Source: an uncultured bacterium (GTDB lineage: Bacteria; Verrucomicrobiota; Kiritimatiellia; CAIKKV01; CAIJXV01). Taken from it: a stretch of 41,410 nucleotides of DNA. The DNA lies in the NCBI GenBank assembly GCA_903824675.1, contig CAIJXV010000100.1, positions 1-41,410 of the forward strand. The letters run 5' to 3'. The translations under genes were made by a program, and so were the position numbers. Within the stretch, counting starts at the first letter, position 1. Every line of letters starts with the position of its first letter. Positions 40,299 through 41,410 of this stretch are shown in pieces. The notes beneath the pieces were generated by a model that worked only from the letters and a program-made list of their open reading frames with translations, was not told the DNA's origin and ran no database searches.

Positions 40299-41180
40299 TT
40301 ACACATACAAGGTCTGGGTCCAGGCACAACGACCCATGGCATCCTCGAGCTCAAGATAGGCGTAATCCCACTGGGCGGGGATTTCGAACGCCCATTCCGT
40401 CCGTTCGATCCCGTCAAAACTCCCTTGGCGCTGCCCGAGGGCATCCGTCCCCACCAACCGGACAAAACGCACCGGTGAAGTTTCCAATTCGATCCGTCCC
40501 TGATGTTCACGGATCTGACGGATGACCGGCCCGCAGGATGAATAAAAATGGCCGCGCCGAATAGCCTCCAGAAGGGTTGTCCGTTCGCACACCGGTGCCA
40601 GGACCTGGACCCACCCGCCATTCCACCCGGGATGCTCAGGTCGCAGATGGGCATCGTCAACGGCAAAGCCCAGGGTCGGACGGCCGATCTTAAGTTGGGC
40701 ATTCCAATGAAGCCGACCGGACCATTTGCCATTCAACCATCGACAGACATGATTATAGATCTCCACCCCATCCAACCGGTCCGCCAATTCCGGATCGAGC
40801 GAATTGCCGGTCCACTCCGGATGGGCCAGAATCAGGATCGCACCGGCATCGCGCATCCGGTCCACGGCCTCGGTCAAATCCATCCGATCGACCATATCGC
40901 CCTGTTCCCGACCCAGGCAGACGATGTGATACGCTTCACCCCGTGAATCCTTGCCATCCAACTCAATGCCGTCGATCCACAGCAGGGGAAAGGTCTCCTC
41001 GAACAGCTGAACGTTACTGGCTTTCCAATGATCGGTGCAAAATAAGAAATCGTATTCTGCCTGGGCATAGAGGGTCGCGATGTCCCGAACCGACATTCCC
41101 CCATCCGAAGCCAGGGTGTGGATGTGGGTATTCCCCTTGAACCAACGGCCTTCTGCCGGATATCGAAATGTTTTTTTCAT
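40299..41180 (-). CDS. PHP-domain metal-dependent phosphoesterase
   Basis: A 293-residue protein of the PHP superfamily. Metal-binding motifs: GNTHIHTLASDGG (His19, His21, Asp26), FCTDHW (Asp50, His51), DGIELD (Glu73), ILAHPEW and a late AVDDAH. Such enzymes hydrolyse phosphate esters, for example nucleoside bisphosphates or histidinol phosphate; the exact substrate is not evident. The C-terminal 70 residues form a beta domain (VRFVRLVGTDALG, WDYAYLELEDAMGRCAW) seen in carbohydrate-associated PHP proteins. Cytoplasmic, no signal peptide. Converges on the hyd operon with 31 bp between stop codons. Confidence 0.88.
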   Translation of the reverse strand: MKKTFRYPAEGRWFKGNTHIHTLASDGGMSVRDIATLYAQAEYDFLFCTDHWKASNVQLFEETFPLLWIDGIELDGKDSRGEAYHIVCLGREQGDMVDRMDLTEAVDRMRDAGAILILAHPEWTGNSLDPELADRLDGVEIYNHVCRWLNGKWSGRLHWNAQLKIGRPTLGFAVDDAHLRPEHPGWNGGWVQVLAPVCERTTLLEAIRRGHFYSSCGPVIRQIREHQGRIELETSPVRFVRLVGTDALGQRQGSFDGIERTEWAFEIPAQWDYAYLELEDAMGRCAWTQTLYV

Positions 41181-41410
41181 ACCAGCTCCTCTGAATGATC
41201 ACGCCCGTCGAATCGCCATTCGGTCGATTAGTTTCAGGACATTGTCCGTTGCCGTCAACCCGAAAGTCCATCCGACCCGGGGCGGGGCGCATCTGCGATT
41301 CGGCGCAAATTCGCCTATTTCCATGATAACCGCCCCAGGTGGGGCTTCGCCCTCAACCCGATTCCCCGTTGTTGTCGGCCGGGCCTCTGCGCCCGGCGTC
41401 CACGGATCCA
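41181..41410. other. right-end non-coding stretch
   Basis: No gene recognised. CAGAGGAGCTGG lies just before the PHP gene start on the minus strand as a ribosome site. Near the edge a GC-rich hairpin GCCGGG/CCCGGC (about 41377-41397) resembles in style, not in sequence, the hairpin near hisA. Confidence 0.4.

Overview
The window most likely comes from an anaerobic, fermentative bacterium of the PVC superphylum, probably the Verrucomicrobiota/Kiritimatiellota side. The best marker is a 51-residue small basic protein of a kind I know only from Chlamydiae/Verrucomicrobia (13173-13328). A secreted SUMF1-like protein, a heparinase II/III-like lyase, a ceramidase-like hydrolase and two hydrogenase operons fit such an organism. 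The phylum is an inference; no rRNA is present. No CRISPR array was seen.

Region 1 (1-5.75 kb): an integron gene-cassette array with no integrase in view. Every open reading frame is on the minus strand, and six different imperfect inverted repeats of 56-80 bp (attC sites) separate them. Each cassette obeys the rule that its leading core site is the reverse complement of the first arm of its own attC (five exact 7/7 matches and one 6/7). Cargo, from the array start at about 5722 towards position 1: a membrane-anchored SAF-domain protein, a RelBE-type toxin-antitoxin pair with its own promoter and operator, a HEAT-repeat lipoprotein, a secreted SUMF1-domain protein lacking the catalytic cysteines, a half-size T2SS-F-like protein, a DUF21-CBS membrane protein and a small membrane protein. 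The left edge cuts an IS3-type transposase.

Region 2 (6.0-13.4 kb, minus strand): histidine biosynthesis (hisB, hisA), a cardiolipin synthase, a GspK/GspL/GspM-like block of a type II secretion or pilus-like machine, an SH3 protein, an RsuA/RluB pseudouridine synthase and the PVC small basic protein.

Region 3 (13.5-19.2 kb, plus strand): a complete NAD-coupled [NiFe] hydrogenase operon hoxFUYHW followed by a lone receiver-domain protein. A tRNA-Thr(CGU) gene converges on it. A near-perfect Rex-type operator lies upstream of hoxF.

Region 4 (19.3-32.1 kb): a Fic protein with the decayed C-terminal end of a type I R-M methylase beside it; a small membrane protein, a parvulin and an ABC-F ATPase; then a minus-strand run of flavodiiron protein, TPR protein, nitroreductase, zinc-ribbon membrane protein, FkbM methyltransferase, heparinase-like lyase and secreted beta-propeller; and a divergent ceramidase-like hydrolase.

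Region 5 (32.1-40.3 kb, plus strand): rex-hydC-hydB-hydA-hydS-spoIIE. This is an electron-bifurcating type trimeric [FeFe] hydrogenase, its redox repressor, a putative H2-sensing [FeFe] protein with a PAS domain, and a PP2C/SpoIIE phosphatase with an unrecognised C-terminal domain. A Rex-like operator overlaps the rex promoter. A PHP-domain phosphoesterase follows on the other strand.

Taken together, two NAD(H)-linked hydrogenases of unrelated classes appear to be under one NADH-sensing repressor, with an additional H2-responsive signalling branch and a nearby oxygen-scavenging flavodiiron protein. No HypA-F or HydEFG maturases and no integron integrase lie in the window.
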